The notes under the pieces: model-generated | Seen by the model: the letters and a program-made list of their open reading frames with translations, nothing else | Database searches by the model: none | Told to the model about the DNA's origin: nothing | Translations under genes and position numbers: made by a program | In this document: positions 10,101 through 19,100 of the stretch, piece by piece | Position numbering within the stretch: the stretch's first letter is position 1 | How the letters are laid out: every line of letters starts with the position of its first letter | Virus record (IMG/VR): IMGVR_UViG_3300042197_000276 | Location: 1 to 47,909 of that record | Source of the DNA: a virus | DNA length: 47,909 nt | Direction: 5' to 3' (one strand)

Positions 10101-12310
10101 TGGAGCCAAATGAATGCAATTATGACCATACGTTGTATAGATTTCTGGCCAATAAGTATAAAGAAGTAATAAAGTCTTCTTGTCCAACCAAACTAGCTTC
10201 AGCCAGAGAAGGCTTTGAAGACACTGGTCTGTCTGACAAAGAAACATTCTATTACCAATTCTTAGAATTATTTATAAATGGTATTTTAAAGAGAAGAGAT
10301 AACAACACCATTGAACTTACTGAGAGACAAGCATCAATTCTGGAACAGATAGAAAGGAAGATGAATATATGGGAACTTGGAGTGCCGTCAACTAATCTAA
10401 CAATTCAAGAAGATAAGTATTTTGCTGCGGCATCAGAAATCGGAAAACTTGAAATAACAAATTATCCAACTGGTCCCATGAATAAAAGCATGTCAGCGGG
10501 AGTAATGGGTCCAGCACTTGGAGCACTACAGAATAGATCTGATGAAATCAGAAAACTTCAAGTAAGAAGAAGAAATTATTATTGGTCGTTATTACTTCAA
10601 GACACAGAAAGTTTGTGTTTAGACATGATCGGTACTTTCTTGAAAGAGAAATTTATAGAAATTTCTTATAAAATGCAAATTCTCAATTCTAAATTCACTA
10701 GACTTAATGATTCTTTATACATTCCATTTGTCGGAGGCCCGTCAGTGCAGGCAAATGAATTAAACATAGAGAATAATATATTCCCGATATCGCCAACCTA
10801 CCTAGCTTCGAAAGGAAGAATTCCAGAAACATTTGCTAGTTTCGGCTCAGAAGAAGACTACAATTTTAACGGCTTCATATTATTGGATCCAAATATAGAT
10901 GAAAATATAATTAATGATGGTGCTAAAGAAGTAGTAATGTCGATTGAAGCACCAGTATTTAGTACTCAAAATCCACAAGATTTGGTGGATCCTCGATACA
11001 TACCAAGGCATAATGCAACTGCAAGAGCAGCAAGAGAGTTCGCTTCAAGAGATGCAAAAGTAAGATCTAATTTACTAAATGAGGAACTAGCCATAGCATA
11101 TAACGGAACATTATTAGTTGATCCCTACGCTGGACAACCTTCTTCGTTTGAGCAATCTTTCAAGAAGTATGATTCTGAAAGTGGTCCATCCCGTCTTGTA
11201 TACACCCAAAATAGAATTCCATTTGTAGTCGAACAATATGCTAGACTAGAACCTTTTGCAGATCTAACAAATTTAGAAAATCAAGATATAATTTCAATAT
11301 TGTATGAATATTTGTATTCTGATTACAATGGTGAATTGGTAAAGACTTTCAAGGGAGTAGTAAGTCTAAAGAATTTAGTTCTTTTCTTGCTTGAACTAGG
11401 CTTCTTTGAAGATACTAGGATTGATTCTAAGAGATTAAAAACAATATCATTTAGTAGTCTTTTTAAAACCTGTAAAATTGGTCTACGACTTACATGCGTA
11501 TTGCCGGAAGCAGGTAATATTGTTAGGCAAAACTTTGGTCTGTCCTCTATCATCGGAACGCTAACTGATGCAGAAATAGAAACACTAAGAAATAATGAAA
11601 AGCTGTTCTTCGAAGAAACCGGATACCCCATCTCCCTGTTTAGTAACGAAATAGATTTATCGAACCTCGTCACACCGAAAGAACTCTCTAAAATGGTTCA
11701 AGATCCTAGCTACTATAACGCATTCTTTAGATCAAACAATCTTAAAAACATAAATGCAATAGTACAATCTGATACATACAAGTTAATGTTTGATTATGCA
11801 ATACCTTTGAGATATTTTAACTCTCTAAGTGCAATTTATACGCTTAAATCTTTTGGAGTATCTTTAGGAACTTATTACGATACGGAAGGCAAACTCTTTA
11901 ATTTATCAAACAATAGTGGGTTTAAGATGGTAGAAAAAGATACTGCATATCCTGAATACCATTCTTCACTCGCTACTTTCATTGATGAATGTTATCACTC
12001 TTATAATTTGATGAATAATTTTGGTGATAACCTACCATTAGAACTGGAGCCAACACTTAATAGAAAGAGCCACATTCTAAAGACTATCAAGTCTAAGCCG
12101 AAAGAAGCCTGTGATATTGATGTTACCAAAGCTGAGCAAGACCTTAAACAAAATCTTCTATCTTTTAACGATCTAAGCCCCGAGGATAAAACTAAGTTGT
12201 TTAATGACATCAATAGCGGCACCCCGCCAGAATTCTCTAATTATGCTTTTGTGATTAAGGATCCAACTAACGAGTGTGGTTTTGCTGAATATGGTTGTAA
12301 ACCTGAATAA
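4130..12310 (+). CDS. giant baseplate/tail structural protein (2726 aa) with four N-terminal Cys/CRxxWW repeats
   Basis: One open frame of 2726 residues between the spike-like gene and gp25. Residues 22-292 are four degenerate tandem repeats, each starting at a Cys and ending near CRxxWW. Residues 310-365 are a Pro/Gly/Thr linker. The rest is mixed helix and strand with no domain I can name. There is a Lys-rich patch (about 1190-1215) next to a hydrophobic helix (about 1219-1245, LLFTAYIINLYYVAVTAMI), and another hydrophobic stretch near 840. The start has a good ribosome site (CGAGGA). Its position implies a baseplate or tail-hub role. No T4 gene has this size; it may combine or replace several small baseplate proteins. 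A tape-measure role is less likely because long coiled coils are missing. The codon use (AGA for Arg) matches its neighbours. Confidence 0.75.
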   Translation: MPKPSDSNLPPSPRPINVNLNCTVEITVEETVQIPAPGYGFGTVTREVVKTVTYQEAVTVYNAIGLADVPVNCRDAWWDIELIKSGGTSTTIETDCTINITVEQTVPAPGFGVITLPVPKTVTYEEAVTVYSAIGLEEVPVGCRGEWWDQETAAATGCTVEITVEETYQQPGFAPVTRDFVKTVTYEDAVTVYNAISLEDVPLNCRGFWWTLENSRSSSGGAQRPQVKEDCYFTYNEEVYTENFGSSGFGTIEIIEKTISWKEAFKSGRITLEEVPEECREAWWYNEAGLSQFGTPTQAGTVTSFGPQVIGQGGATLNTTSTPNIPMIEVPRPGTGQVPSIEIPLPEGVETRVSDLIEPQEFEIICEGERKLINYCSSFVTTPKTIMIDWTKIDRTQPYFLEDKNRYYVSFDIVADSLSSVKNSIDSNKQEVLNIILNAFNLILKTDATYDIQTIIKYENIYYESRDMLPSKILYSIRSKDLFSITGTEPDAIDALVEAISGLSPEASVVKKQTFKVRELYAAIRQISNKLERYAFNYELWLFSTGGRTQPLVESAVSSGRAAPKINLNSLSKDHKLWKKLDNAFTILFGKNGINLHDAFGPPNATTPPTVTITYSKIDLEDPEEVPYISNIKFQSSSRPATDLVWKYGEDPLGGFKQEEVISNDTTRNYMFLMEQIYRLERGSTKWMEFIETYRYPRIKILNDDGPNAVIGKGLGLLKDLSSEAFERVLVDLQESEFKFNLLAEKYNKQYPNKKAINQKIKQDLDLENFGEKVARGLLVDQSRVEAGDPLAEMIDGMIARGFEYQRASKDEDAKESAKILEQPPSKYILGQFGKNFHRFLMVLGISVVARAVPLERLQELNIREKLKLIDPIGILEKALEDAYTKVRTAVEDSEEVQKGINFIIKLVNGILNSPAFDPRLLAAFDDYLSENPPKDVSSTFFQGDPTTLRGKMEAALKALTEKEATAEGTTPPADVPIPAFTPETVNNTKDALNENGGDLSDREEVSSESSKIMCNGSVDPSVNPGVSGIFWYVRDQASVNTPRGFNNRFENSTGCPIGATRIPDGSPEYQLYSQQELQTVSFTPPPASETPATQRDPVEDQIGSIYLGFGLLDFIKSGNAEINIDLVSRNLEGEVIGRLELDQLPNTLVSKYDEITSDLDILKESYSNCEEPPPEIYEKYKKYGEAIKEFFDRDKPKKTKLEKKKAKKKKLRDLKAVLKLLFTAYIINLYYVAVTAMIKLAYQLIRQLSLNLSCAQFSVLLSKGFDGNTFTPRNPSAGSGLEPKNGNGIISAVADAMNALNPMAPKLDEDVIIAALADISSVVGFYDASGNPEDISQLEEFFFQVSSLLTVREQCDLFSGVPSVDTMTIVKNLISLRFSSLPMSKEEEDIKKLFSAMGSLTGKICYEANSPGYIDATTMPVNSVLCTKPSDYEEYVATRTYLLEYKNVDGGVSNEEINEQIDLLCRISRSTIEELVRQFLSDNPFASYYDQLDDPLTLCGRGEVVPGSIATLTEQVNPIYENIVSSLEMIFMEETVGGNGLLNNILSNKAGMAYPGYLALESIFSGVPNVANPFPIIEVNSKYLATWMRENMAVLGSAEAARITSLPLMVNTTDIGLISNVELEAYRVVLNIDPKKPSTFPSYRQLFEIVGNPKNALRTISFVAPENKRKNIEVSSFALDPSNRIYSSNFFIIPHNGTLNKNYSSLTTTIVDYNPFSVSLNTTCSIPQPPLPLQIAPVQVDAGMNNLLKKYDIMNIVKDEKDYRISIYENPSLLVPTINTQDKTQVSNQAIIFSDLIFNSLKNSGKDIGTLSEQFTQYLNKDYYNFVFNSFLDGIIKIPSLNEKNLSYGFTDRKINLLNSTHVNTLTGAPAPVKPEFFEGTENLPAAYFYNALQDTVINFYNLLINDADSRFAPIKRNIPDLASLVEKMSSLYVYLPEDDREATDLSNQMPFDMIIPRSSFATSQGLIEASMMVFSYEMYVKGFSLFNTMEPNECNYDHTLYRFLANKYKEVIKSSCPTKLASAREGFEDTGLSDKETFYYQFLELFINGILKRRDNNTIELTERQASILEQIERKMNIWELGVPSTNLTIQEDKYFAAASEIGKLEITNYPTGPMNKSMSAGVMGPALGALQNRSDEIRKLQVRRRNYYWSLLLQDTESLCLDMIGTFLKEKFIEISYKMQILNSKFTRLNDSLYIPFVGGPSVQANELNIENNIFPISPTYLASKGRIPETFASFGSEEDYNFNGFILLDPNIDENIINDGAKEVVMSIEAPVFSTQNPQDLVDPRYIPRHNATARAAREFASRDAKVRSNLLNEELAIAYNGTLLVDPYAGQPSSFEQSFKKYDSESGPSRLVYTQNRIPFVVEQYARLEPFADLTNLENQDIISILYEYLYSDYNGELVKTFKGVVSLKNLVLFLLELGFFEDTRIDSKRLKTISFSSLFKTCKIGLRLTCVLPEAGNIVRQNFGLSSIIGTLTDAEIETLRNNEKLFFEETGYPISLFSNEIDLSNLVTPKELSKMVQDPSYYNAFFRSNNLKNINAIVQSDTYKLMFDYAIPLRYFNSLSAIYTLKSFGVSLGTYYDTEGKLFNLSNNSGFKMVEKDTAYPEYHSSLATFIDECYHSYNLMNNFGDNLPLELEPTLNRKSHILKTIKSKPKEACDIDVTKAEQDLKQNLLSFNDLSPEDKTKLFNDINSGTPPEFSNYAFVIKDPTNECGFAEYGCKPE
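4193..5005 (+). repeat. four-copy degenerate protein repeat (C...TVTYEEAVTVYNAI...CRxxWW)
   Basis: Four tandem in-frame copies start at 4193, 4415, 4601 and 4820 (residues 22, 96, 158 and 231). Copies 1 to 3 share CT[VI]xITVExT at the start, a P-G-F/Y-G turn, KTVTY[QE][ED]AVTVY in the middle and VP[VL]xCRxxWW at the end. Copy 4 is more diverged (ISWKEAFKSGRITLEEVP then CREAWW). Copy lengths are 74, 62, 73 and about 62 residues; the difference lies mainly in the linkers. Two conserved cysteines per copy might form a disulphide or bind metal. Confidence 0.85.
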
Positions 12311-12346
12311 GTTGAACCCAATATATAAAATATAAAACTAATTATT

Positions 12347-12354
12347 CTATAGGA
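12347..12354 (+). promoter_or_regulatory. CTATAGGA leader element fused to the gp25 ribosome-binding site
   Basis: CTATAGGA runs directly into AGGAGG (12351-12356), six bases before the gp25 ATG at 12362. The identical octamer precedes the gene at 25017, and TTATAGGA precedes the gene at 34285. An AT-rich stretch (ATATATAAAATATAAAAC, 12331-12348) lies just upstream and could hold a late promoter -10 box. The assignment is tentative. Confidence 0.35.
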
Positions 12355-12361
12355 GGTCGAG

Positions 12362-12763
12362 ATGATAGGTTATTCTCCAAAGCTACCGCTTTCTTATTCC
12401 TTCAAAGATGGTCTTTACAATCTCAACAAAACCATTAACTCAACAGTACAACAAAATTTAAAGAATTTGATGCTTACAAATCCAGGCGAAAAAATCATGG
12501 ATCTTTCTTTTGGAGTTGGAATACGAAGTTATTTGCACGAACAATTAACTCCTTTGACAAAAGATAGGTTAAGAATTAGGATTTTAGATCAGATCAGAAA
12601 ATATATGCCATTTATAACTGTGGAAAAACTTGATATATTGTCAAGGGAAGATATAGTAGGGTACACCGAAACCTATTTAACAGATGAATCGATTACGGTT
12701 AAGTTAGAATATAGCTTCCCCGGACAATCAAAAAGTCAAATTTTAAATATACCCATAAAATAA
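12362..12763 (+). CDS. 25: baseplate wedge subunit, gp25-like
   Basis: A 133-residue protein, the size of T4 gp25 (132 aa). It shows the family layout: a short N-terminal arm, then VQQNLKNLMLTNPGEKIMDLS (about 32-52), then FGVGIRSYLHEQLTP, then a C-terminal strand pair. The motif NL..L.LT.PGE...D..FG.G....L.E is characteristic of the gp25/GPW_gp25/TssE family, the conserved inner wedge protein of contractile injection systems. It is followed by gp6, its usual wedge partner. AGGAGG supplies a strong ribosome site. Confidence 0.92.
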   Translation: MIGYSPKLPLSYSFKDGLYNLNKTINSTVQQNLKNLMLTNPGEKIMDLSFGVGIRSYLHEQLTPLTKDRLRIRILDQIRKYMPFITVEKLDILSREDIVGYTETYLTDESITVKLEYSFPGQSKSQILNIPIK

Positions 12764-12773
12764 GAGTTTAAAC

Positions 12774-12782
12774 CTATTTAGA
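12774..12782 (+). promoter_or_regulatory. CTATTTAGA, variant of the intergenic CTATTTATA motif
   Basis: It matches the CTATTTATA element found in three other gaps at eight of nine bases. It lies in the 40-base gap between gp25 and gp6, 30 bases before the gp6 ATG; an AAGGAAG ribosome site follows. Low confidence alone, reported because of the series. Confidence 0.25.
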
Positions 12783-12803
12783 GAATAAAGGAAGTCGCAA
12801 TAA

Positions 12804-14639
12804 ATGGCAACCAATGGAGAACAAAATACACCGGGTGTTTCAAAGAGACCTCTGATAAACTATACCAGTAGAGACTTTGATACAATCAAAACAGATCTGG
12901 TAGATTATGCTAAGAGATATTATCCCGATTCGTTTAAGGATTTTAATGAAGCTGGCTTTGGTTCACTTATGCTGGACACGGTGGCATATGTTGGCGATAT
13001 ATTATCCTTTTATGTAGACTACCAAGCAAACGAATCATTCCTCCAAACGGCAGTAGAATACGGAAATGTAAGAAAATTAGCAGAACAAAATGGCTACAAA
13101 TTCACAGGCCCAGCCTCATCGGTCGGTATATGTGATTTTTATGTTCTAGTCCCAGCCGCCGTCATCGCTCCAGAAACTGGTCCGAATAGAAGTTATGTTC
13201 CTGTTTTAAGAAGAAATACTGTTGTAGCTAGCTCGGAAGGAGCATCTTTCGTGTTGATGGAAGATGTAAGATTTGACACATCTACAACAGAAGTCGTAGC
13301 AGCTAGGTTTAACAATACGACTGGTTTACCTACATATTATGCGCTGAGAAACAGTGGAAAAGTTATATCTGGCAGATTTAATACTGAGTATGTGTATGTC
13401 GGAGAATACGAAAAGTTCAGAAGAGTAAAATTGAATACTAGAAATATTTCAGAAATAATTTCTGTTACTGATGCGAATGGCCATGATTACTATGAAGTAG
13501 ACTACTTGACACAAAATGTCATATACCGAGATATAATCAATAAGCATTCTTCTGATGGACAGGTCGATTCCTTTTTGCGACCTTATCCGGTTCCAAGAAG
13601 ATTCGTAAGTAGTGTTGATAATGAAGGTAATACATATCTACAATTTGGGTTCGGTTCAGAAGATGAATTGAATACACCAAGTTTTGTTGACCCAAAAACA
13701 CTTCTTTTGAAACAAACAGGGAAAAACTATGAAACTGAAAGAAGCTTCGATCCGTCAATGCTTTTGAATAGTGATAAGATGGGGATTGGACCTTCAAATA
13801 CTACACTTACTGTTGTTTATCGATACAACGATGCCAATAGCGTCAATGTACCTTCAAACCGGTTAAACACAGTTAGTGATGCAATCCTAGAGTTTGAATC
13901 AGTCAATAATCTAGACATTGAAGTTGTTAGAACTGTAAGAAATAGTTTGGAAGTTAACAACCAAGAACAAGTGGTCGGACAAGTCAGTATTCCAACAACA
14001 GACGAATTGAGAAATCGAGCCTATTCTGTATTTAGCTCCCAAAATCGTGCTGTAACACAAAATGATCTTCAATCTATAATTTACGGTATGCCTACAAAAT
14101 ATGGTTCGATAAAGAGGGCCATTGCTTATAAAGACACCAATTCATTCAAAAGGAACATAAACGTCTACGTTCTATCAGAAGATTTATATGGTAAATTAGT
14201 TAGAGCAAATTCAATATTAAAAGATAATCTTAGAATTTGGATTTCTAAATATAAAATGTTACACGATACTATAGATATCTTAGATGGCTCCATCGTAAAT
14301 TTCGGTATCGAGTTTACAATTCTGGTTGACCCAAACTACGATAAAAATTTAGTATTGGCTGAAGCGAAACAGAAATTAGCAGAACATTTCTCTCAACCTA
14401 GAAATTTTGGAGAAAGCCTTTCTATATCTGAAATCTATAGCGTCTTGAATAAGAATGTAAAAGGAGCAATAGATGCTAAAAGGGTTAGAATTGTAAATCG
14501 AGTAGGTGGAGTGTATTCTACATCGTCCTTTACCTTCGATATGGCCTTGTCGGCAGACGGAACATATCTGGTGGTTCCAAAAAATGTCTGCATGGAACTT
14601 AAATACTCAGATCTTGATATCAAGGGAGTTGCTGAATAA
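12804..14639 (+). CDS. 6: baseplate wedge subunit, gp6-like (baseplate J family)
   Basis: A 611-residue protein (T4 gp6 is 660 aa). The N terminus has the typical gp6/baseplate-J opening: LINYTSRDFDTIKTDLVDYA, then FNEAGFGSLMLDTVAYVGD and a helix (FYVDYQANESFL) that contacts the hub. The middle third is beta-rich, as expected of the J-like core, and the C-terminal third has the REL-like TTDELRNRAYSVFSSQNRAV segment followed by LQSIIYGMPTKYGSI. gp6 builds the wedge scaffold round the hub and partners gp25. The stop overlaps the next ATG by one base (TAATG). The AAGGAAG ribosome site lies eight bases before the start. Confidence 0.92.
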   Translation: MATNGEQNTPGVSKRPLINYTSRDFDTIKTDLVDYAKRYYPDSFKDFNEAGFGSLMLDTVAYVGDILSFYVDYQANESFLQTAVEYGNVRKLAEQNGYKFTGPASSVGICDFYVLVPAAVIAPETGPNRSYVPVLRRNTVVASSEGASFVLMEDVRFDTSTTEVVAARFNNTTGLPTYYALRNSGKVISGRFNTEYVYVGEYEKFRRVKLNTRNISEIISVTDANGHDYYEVDYLTQNVIYRDIINKHSSDGQVDSFLRPYPVPRRFVSSVDNEGNTYLQFGFGSEDELNTPSFVDPKTLLLKQTGKNYETERSFDPSMLLNSDKMGIGPSNTTLTVVYRYNDANSVNVPSNRLNTVSDAILEFESVNNLDIEVVRTVRNSLEVNNQEQVVGQVSIPTTDELRNRAYSVFSSQNRAVTQNDLQSIIYGMPTKYGSIKRAIAYKDTNSFKRNINVYVLSEDLYGKLVRANSILKDNLRIWISKYKMLHDTIDILDGSIVNFGIEFTILVDPNYDKNLVLAEAKQKLAEHFSQPRNFGESLSISEIYSVLNKNVKGAIDAKRVRIVNRVGGVYSTSSFTFDMALSADGTYLVVPKNVCMELKYSDLDIKGVAE

Positions 14640-16099
14640 TGTCCATTAAACGTTATAATGCTACGAAAGATAACACTATTACCAATGCACTAAAAGCAGA
14701 TTTACTTGGTAGAGCAACGAGTTCAAATTCTGGTTTAGCAGACGTTTTGGAAACTTATGTCATTTATGGACAAGCTTCAACTTCATCGATTGAAAAAAGC
14801 AGAATTCTTTTGCAATTTGATACTGATCAAATGACTACCGATAGAGCATCTGGATTTTTACCATCTGCTGGAAATGTGTCGTATTATCTACGTCTCTTTA
14901 ACGCTCCGCATGGATTTTCTGTGCCAAGAGGGTACAACCTTGAAATTCTGACTATAAGTGGTTCTTGGGAAGAAGGTAATGGGCTAGATTTGGATGAATA
15001 TACAGATATTGGCCCATCTAACTGGGTTAGTGCAAGCACCACTACAACTTGGGTTTCACAAGGTGGAGATTATTATGCATCACCGGCTTACTCACAATCT
15101 TACGGTATAGACGGAACAGAAGACCTAGAAGTTGATGTAACAACAGTGGTTGAGCAGTGGCTAGCCGGTACAAAACAAAATAATGGTTTATTAATTAAGA
15201 TTTCTGGTTCTGCTGAAAGCACGCCTACAACTTCATTGTATACAAAACGTTTTTTCTCTAGATCGTCTGAGTTTTTCTTCAAACGTCCAGTCATAGAAGC
15301 CAGATACAATAGCGCAAAGAAAGACAAAAGAGCTAATTTCTTCTATAGTAGTTCACTTTCTACTGCTGCCGAAAACTTAAATACAATTTATTTCTACAAC
15401 TACCATCGCGGTATCCTACGCAACATCCCAGCCATTGGCACCGGGAATATTTATGTTTCTCTATTCTCTGGTTCTACAAGCCCAACTGGCTCTGTACTAA
15501 CACTTGTGGCTGACGGAACGAACGTCACCGCTGGCTCTCCAACGGTCGTTACAGGCGGTTGGGTATCCACGGGCGTCTACTCGGCTAGCTTTGCTATCAC
15601 CGCTGCCACAACGCCATTAGAGACCATTTTCGACGTATGGCACAATGGCAATCTCACCACCCAATACTTCACAGGCTCCATCGAGCCACAAATCATCACT
15701 GGAGAATATTCAGTAAATGCTGATTCATTTACTACTCAAATAACAAATCTCAAGCCTACTTATACAAGGGGGCAAACAGAAAGATTTAGAGTTTACGCGA
15801 GACCTAGAAACTGGAGTCCTACAGTCTACACAGTCGCTACAGCAACGCCTGTCGCCTCAATAATAGAAAGTGGTTCGTACAGAATTTATCGCGTAATAGA
15901 TGAACTAGATGTAATTTCATACGGAACAGGTAGCTTACAACACACGGCACTTTCCTACGATTCAGAAGGAAACTATTTTGATTTAGATATAAATCTTTTC
16001 GAAGCCGGTTATAGTTATGCTATAAAGTTCTCATATTACAATGGGTCTATCGGATCTTATGTTGAACAACCTGAGACTTTCAAGTTTAGAGTAGAGTAA
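14639..16099 (+). CDS. tail structural protein with DNRLRE-like N-terminal domain
   Basis: A 486-residue protein. Residues 1-205 resemble DNRLRE/carbohydrate-binding beta-sandwich domains: an early KDNTI, SRILLQFDTDQM, an aromatic SGSWEEGNGLD segment and LEVDVTTVVEQWLAGTKQNNG. Residues about 258-352 are encoded by a GC-rich island (see findings) and form another Ser/Thr/Gly-rich beta domain. The C-terminal 130 residues are again AT-rich and beta-like (LKPTYTRGQTERFRVYARPR). It sits between gp6 and the second giant gene, where T4 has gp7/gp8, so a wedge-periphery or adhesin role is plausible. I do not recognise it as a named T4 protein. Confidence 0.65.
   Translation: MSIKRYNATKDNTITNALKADLLGRATSSNSGLADVLETYVIYGQASTSSIEKSRILLQFDTDQMTTDRASGFLPSAGNVSYYLRLFNAPHGFSVPRGYNLEILTISGSWEEGNGLDLDEYTDIGPSNWVSASTTTTWVSQGGDYYASPAYSQSYGIDGTEDLEVDVTTVVEQWLAGTKQNNGLLIKISGSAESTPTTSLYTKRFFSRSSEFFFKRPVIEARYNSAKKDKRANFFYSSSLSTAAENLNTIYFYNYHRGILRNIPAIGTGNIYVSLFSGSTSPTGSVLTLVADGTNVTAGSPTVVTGGWVSTGVYSASFAITAATTPLETIFDVWHNGNLTTQYFTGSIEPQIITGEYSVNADSFTTQITNLKPTYTRGQTERFRVYARPRNWSPTVYTVATATPVASIIESGSYRIYRVIDELDVISYGTGSLQHTALSYDSEGNYFDLDINLFEAGYSYAIKFSYYNGSIGSYVEQPETFKFRVE
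15405..15700 (+). other. GC-rich island inside the tail-protein gene
   Basis: By my count bases 15481-15660 hold 100 G or C in 180 (56 percent), against 20 in 60 just upstream (15301-15360). Arginine changes from AGA to CGC, and codons ending in C become common. The frame is preserved. The island encodes about 95 residues, a self-contained Ser/Thr/Gly-rich segment. This looks like a domain acquired from a donor of different composition. Confidence 0.7.
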
Positions 16100-16101
16100 T
16101 A

Positions 16102-19100
16102 ATGAGTATCAAGTCCTTATTCGAACAAAATAAAAGATATACTGTTCCAACACCTGAAAAAGATATTCAGGATATCTTCATCGAGGCTGAATCAGTAGGC
16201 AACGTAGCTGAAAAGCTAAAGTTTGATAATTATTTTGTACCAACAATCGACTTCTCCAATCCTAAAGAATTTGTAAAGTTTGGATCGGCAGAGAGTTATT
16301 ATTCTTCTTCTATCGATAGGATTTTGAACGAATACCCATATGATGGTTCTCGTAAAGAATTGAACGAGTATTTAAACTCGTCCACCTATCTTGATTTATA
16401 TATTCTCGAAAAGAAATATCCTAAGACAACAGGATTTATTAATTTTTCTGCCTATAATTCGACTTATACTGGTGGAAAGATAGGTGGTTACGGAAATCCA
16501 AGTAATAAAGAATATATCACTATTCTTGGTGGACCAAATACCGCTTCTGTCGGTATGGAAGGCAAGCCTTTAGCCAAAACTTTTGATGATTCGAATAAGG
16601 CACAAATAAATCCTTATACATCCGAAGGGGTACCAGAATCTGGCAGGAGTGGAACTAGAACAAGCAACTTACTGTTTGATTTAAGTAAGGGTATAACATT
16701 AGAATTCTGGCTTAATAAACAAACTTTCAATACTTCCTCGACGGAAAAAGAAATTATATTTGATTTGTGGAACTCTGAAGTATCTTCTTCGTCTGGTTAT
16801 GGTAGATTATTAGTTGGCTTAACAGGCTCATCTGATGGTAGTTCTCTACTATTTTTCGAAGCTTCTTCAGGTTCTGTTACCACATTCAGTACTGCTTCTT
16901 TAGTTGGTTATACTACTTCTAGCCTAATCGATGGTAGTTGGAAACACTATGCCATAAGTTTTGAAAATAGTGGTAGCAACTTACTTGTAAAGACTTATGT
17001 AAATGGCGGCAGAGATAACAAGCTGACGTATTCGAATGCTTCTTTGGGTAAAGTAAGTGGCTCCCTAAAGGCAAACATCGGCGCACTTCAAACAAGTCCG
17101 TCTGGTAGTGCATACGCTTCATATAATATGACCGGATATGCTAAACTATCGGGATCATTAGACGAGTTCCGTTTCTGGAAATCATCCAGAAATGAAAAGG
17201 AAATTAATAGATATTATAACATAAATCTCGGTGGCGGTACCAATACTGATATCTCAAATACAGAATTAGGTATTTACTATAAATTCAATGAGGGTATTAC
17301 AGGAACATCCTCGATTGATTCAATAGTATTAGATTATTCTGGTCGTATTTCAAATGGTACTTGGGTAGGATATCCCGGTATGCTTGCTAGATCTACTGGT
17401 TCTGCAATAGTCTTGGGTGGAGGATCTGATACAGAATATCTCGACCCAATTGTCAGGGCTGACCACCCTTCAGTAGTTCAGCTTAAAAATGAATTAATCA
17501 GTAGTGGTTCATCGTATGATCAGAATAATAATTCTTCAATTTACTATTCTCTTCCATCGTGGATAATCGATGAAGACAGATCAGAAACGAACTATGAGAG
17601 CAATCTTCTCAGACTAACGCAGATTATGTCGTATCAACTAGATGAAATTTATTTAAATACTAATAACTTAAATCGACTTAAAAACAAAGAATATTTGAGT
17701 TCAAGCTATACCAAGAATTATCCATTTTCTGATGCTTTGATACAAAATCAGGGATTTGTAGCTCCGAGAATATTCGATAATGCTAAGCTATATGAGAAGA
17801 TTTTAAATTTTGATAATGTTAATGTGTTCGAAAACAGTTTATCTGATATAAAGAACGAAATATATAATAATATTTATAATAATTTAGTACATATCTATAA
17901 GACGAAAGGAACAAATAAATCCTTTAGAAATTTATTTAGATGTTACGGTATAGATGATGATATTGTAAACATAAGCATCTATCCTAATAACACAAGGATA
18001 AAATACGAGGACAAGTTCCAGTTCTCGTCTTATGGTAAAAGATTAATAGACTTCAATGATCCGGATAGGTTTGCTAGTGTTGTAACTCATGATTACACCT
18101 TGGGTTCTTCAAGCCTAACTTATATTAGCGGAAATACTCTAGATAATAATTTAGTTTATCATGGGTTTACTTCTGAATTTCAGGTAATATTTCCCAAAAA
18201 GATAAAAGTTAATGAACCAACTTATTTTAATACAACCTTCTTAACATCTTCGGTGGGTGGCTTCGTATTACCAAATACTGCATCTACTAATACCGATTTT
18301 TCTTTTGTTAATAGCAGCCAAGAAATAACTGCACAAGTTTATGCAATTAGAGATGAATTAGAATCTAAAAATGTTTATTTCTATGTAACAGGTAACGTTC
18401 AAAATCTAGGTGGTTTTGCCTTAACATCCTCTTTGTTCTATGATGTCTATGACAATACTAAGTGGGACATCAGCTTAGTACTGAGACCTTCTAAAATACC
18501 AAATATTGATCGGGTATCCTCGACCACAGACACTGGATATACTCTAGAATTCAGAGGCATCAATAAAGTATTGGATGTTACTGTAAATGATTTCATTTTA
18601 ACTTCCTCCTTATCTAACCAGCAAGGTAAAATACTATCTTCAAGCCCAAAAAGATTTTATTTTGGAGCATTTAAAACAAATTTAACAGGTTCTACTTTAT
18701 ATAACTCTGACCTTAGAATTGGATCTGTTAAGCATTGGATATTGCCACTTGAAGAAGATAGCTTAGACAGTCATAGTAAGAATATAAACAATTTAGGAAC
18801 TTATAATTCTACTAGAAATACGTTTGAAAATATCACTAGTCTTGGAAATAAGTGGATTCCCGAATTAAAGACCTTGGCTCTTAATTGGGATTATTATTCT
18901 GTAACCGGCTCTGATATAAATGGCAGGTTTAGAGTAAATGATTACTCGGGCGGTTCTGATACCCCAAATCTCGGTGAATATTCGTATATATCAGATATAT
19001 GTGCAAGAAATTATGGTGGTATTGGATACAATTTCCCTCCATCAAGTACAGAAGTTAAAATAACTGAGTTTATTGGCTCTAGCGATTCGGTATTGCCCGA

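Noticed and set aside
4130-12310. Tape measure protein
   Set aside because: It has short hydrophobic segments but no long continuous coiled coil, and the repeats and Cys content do not fit.
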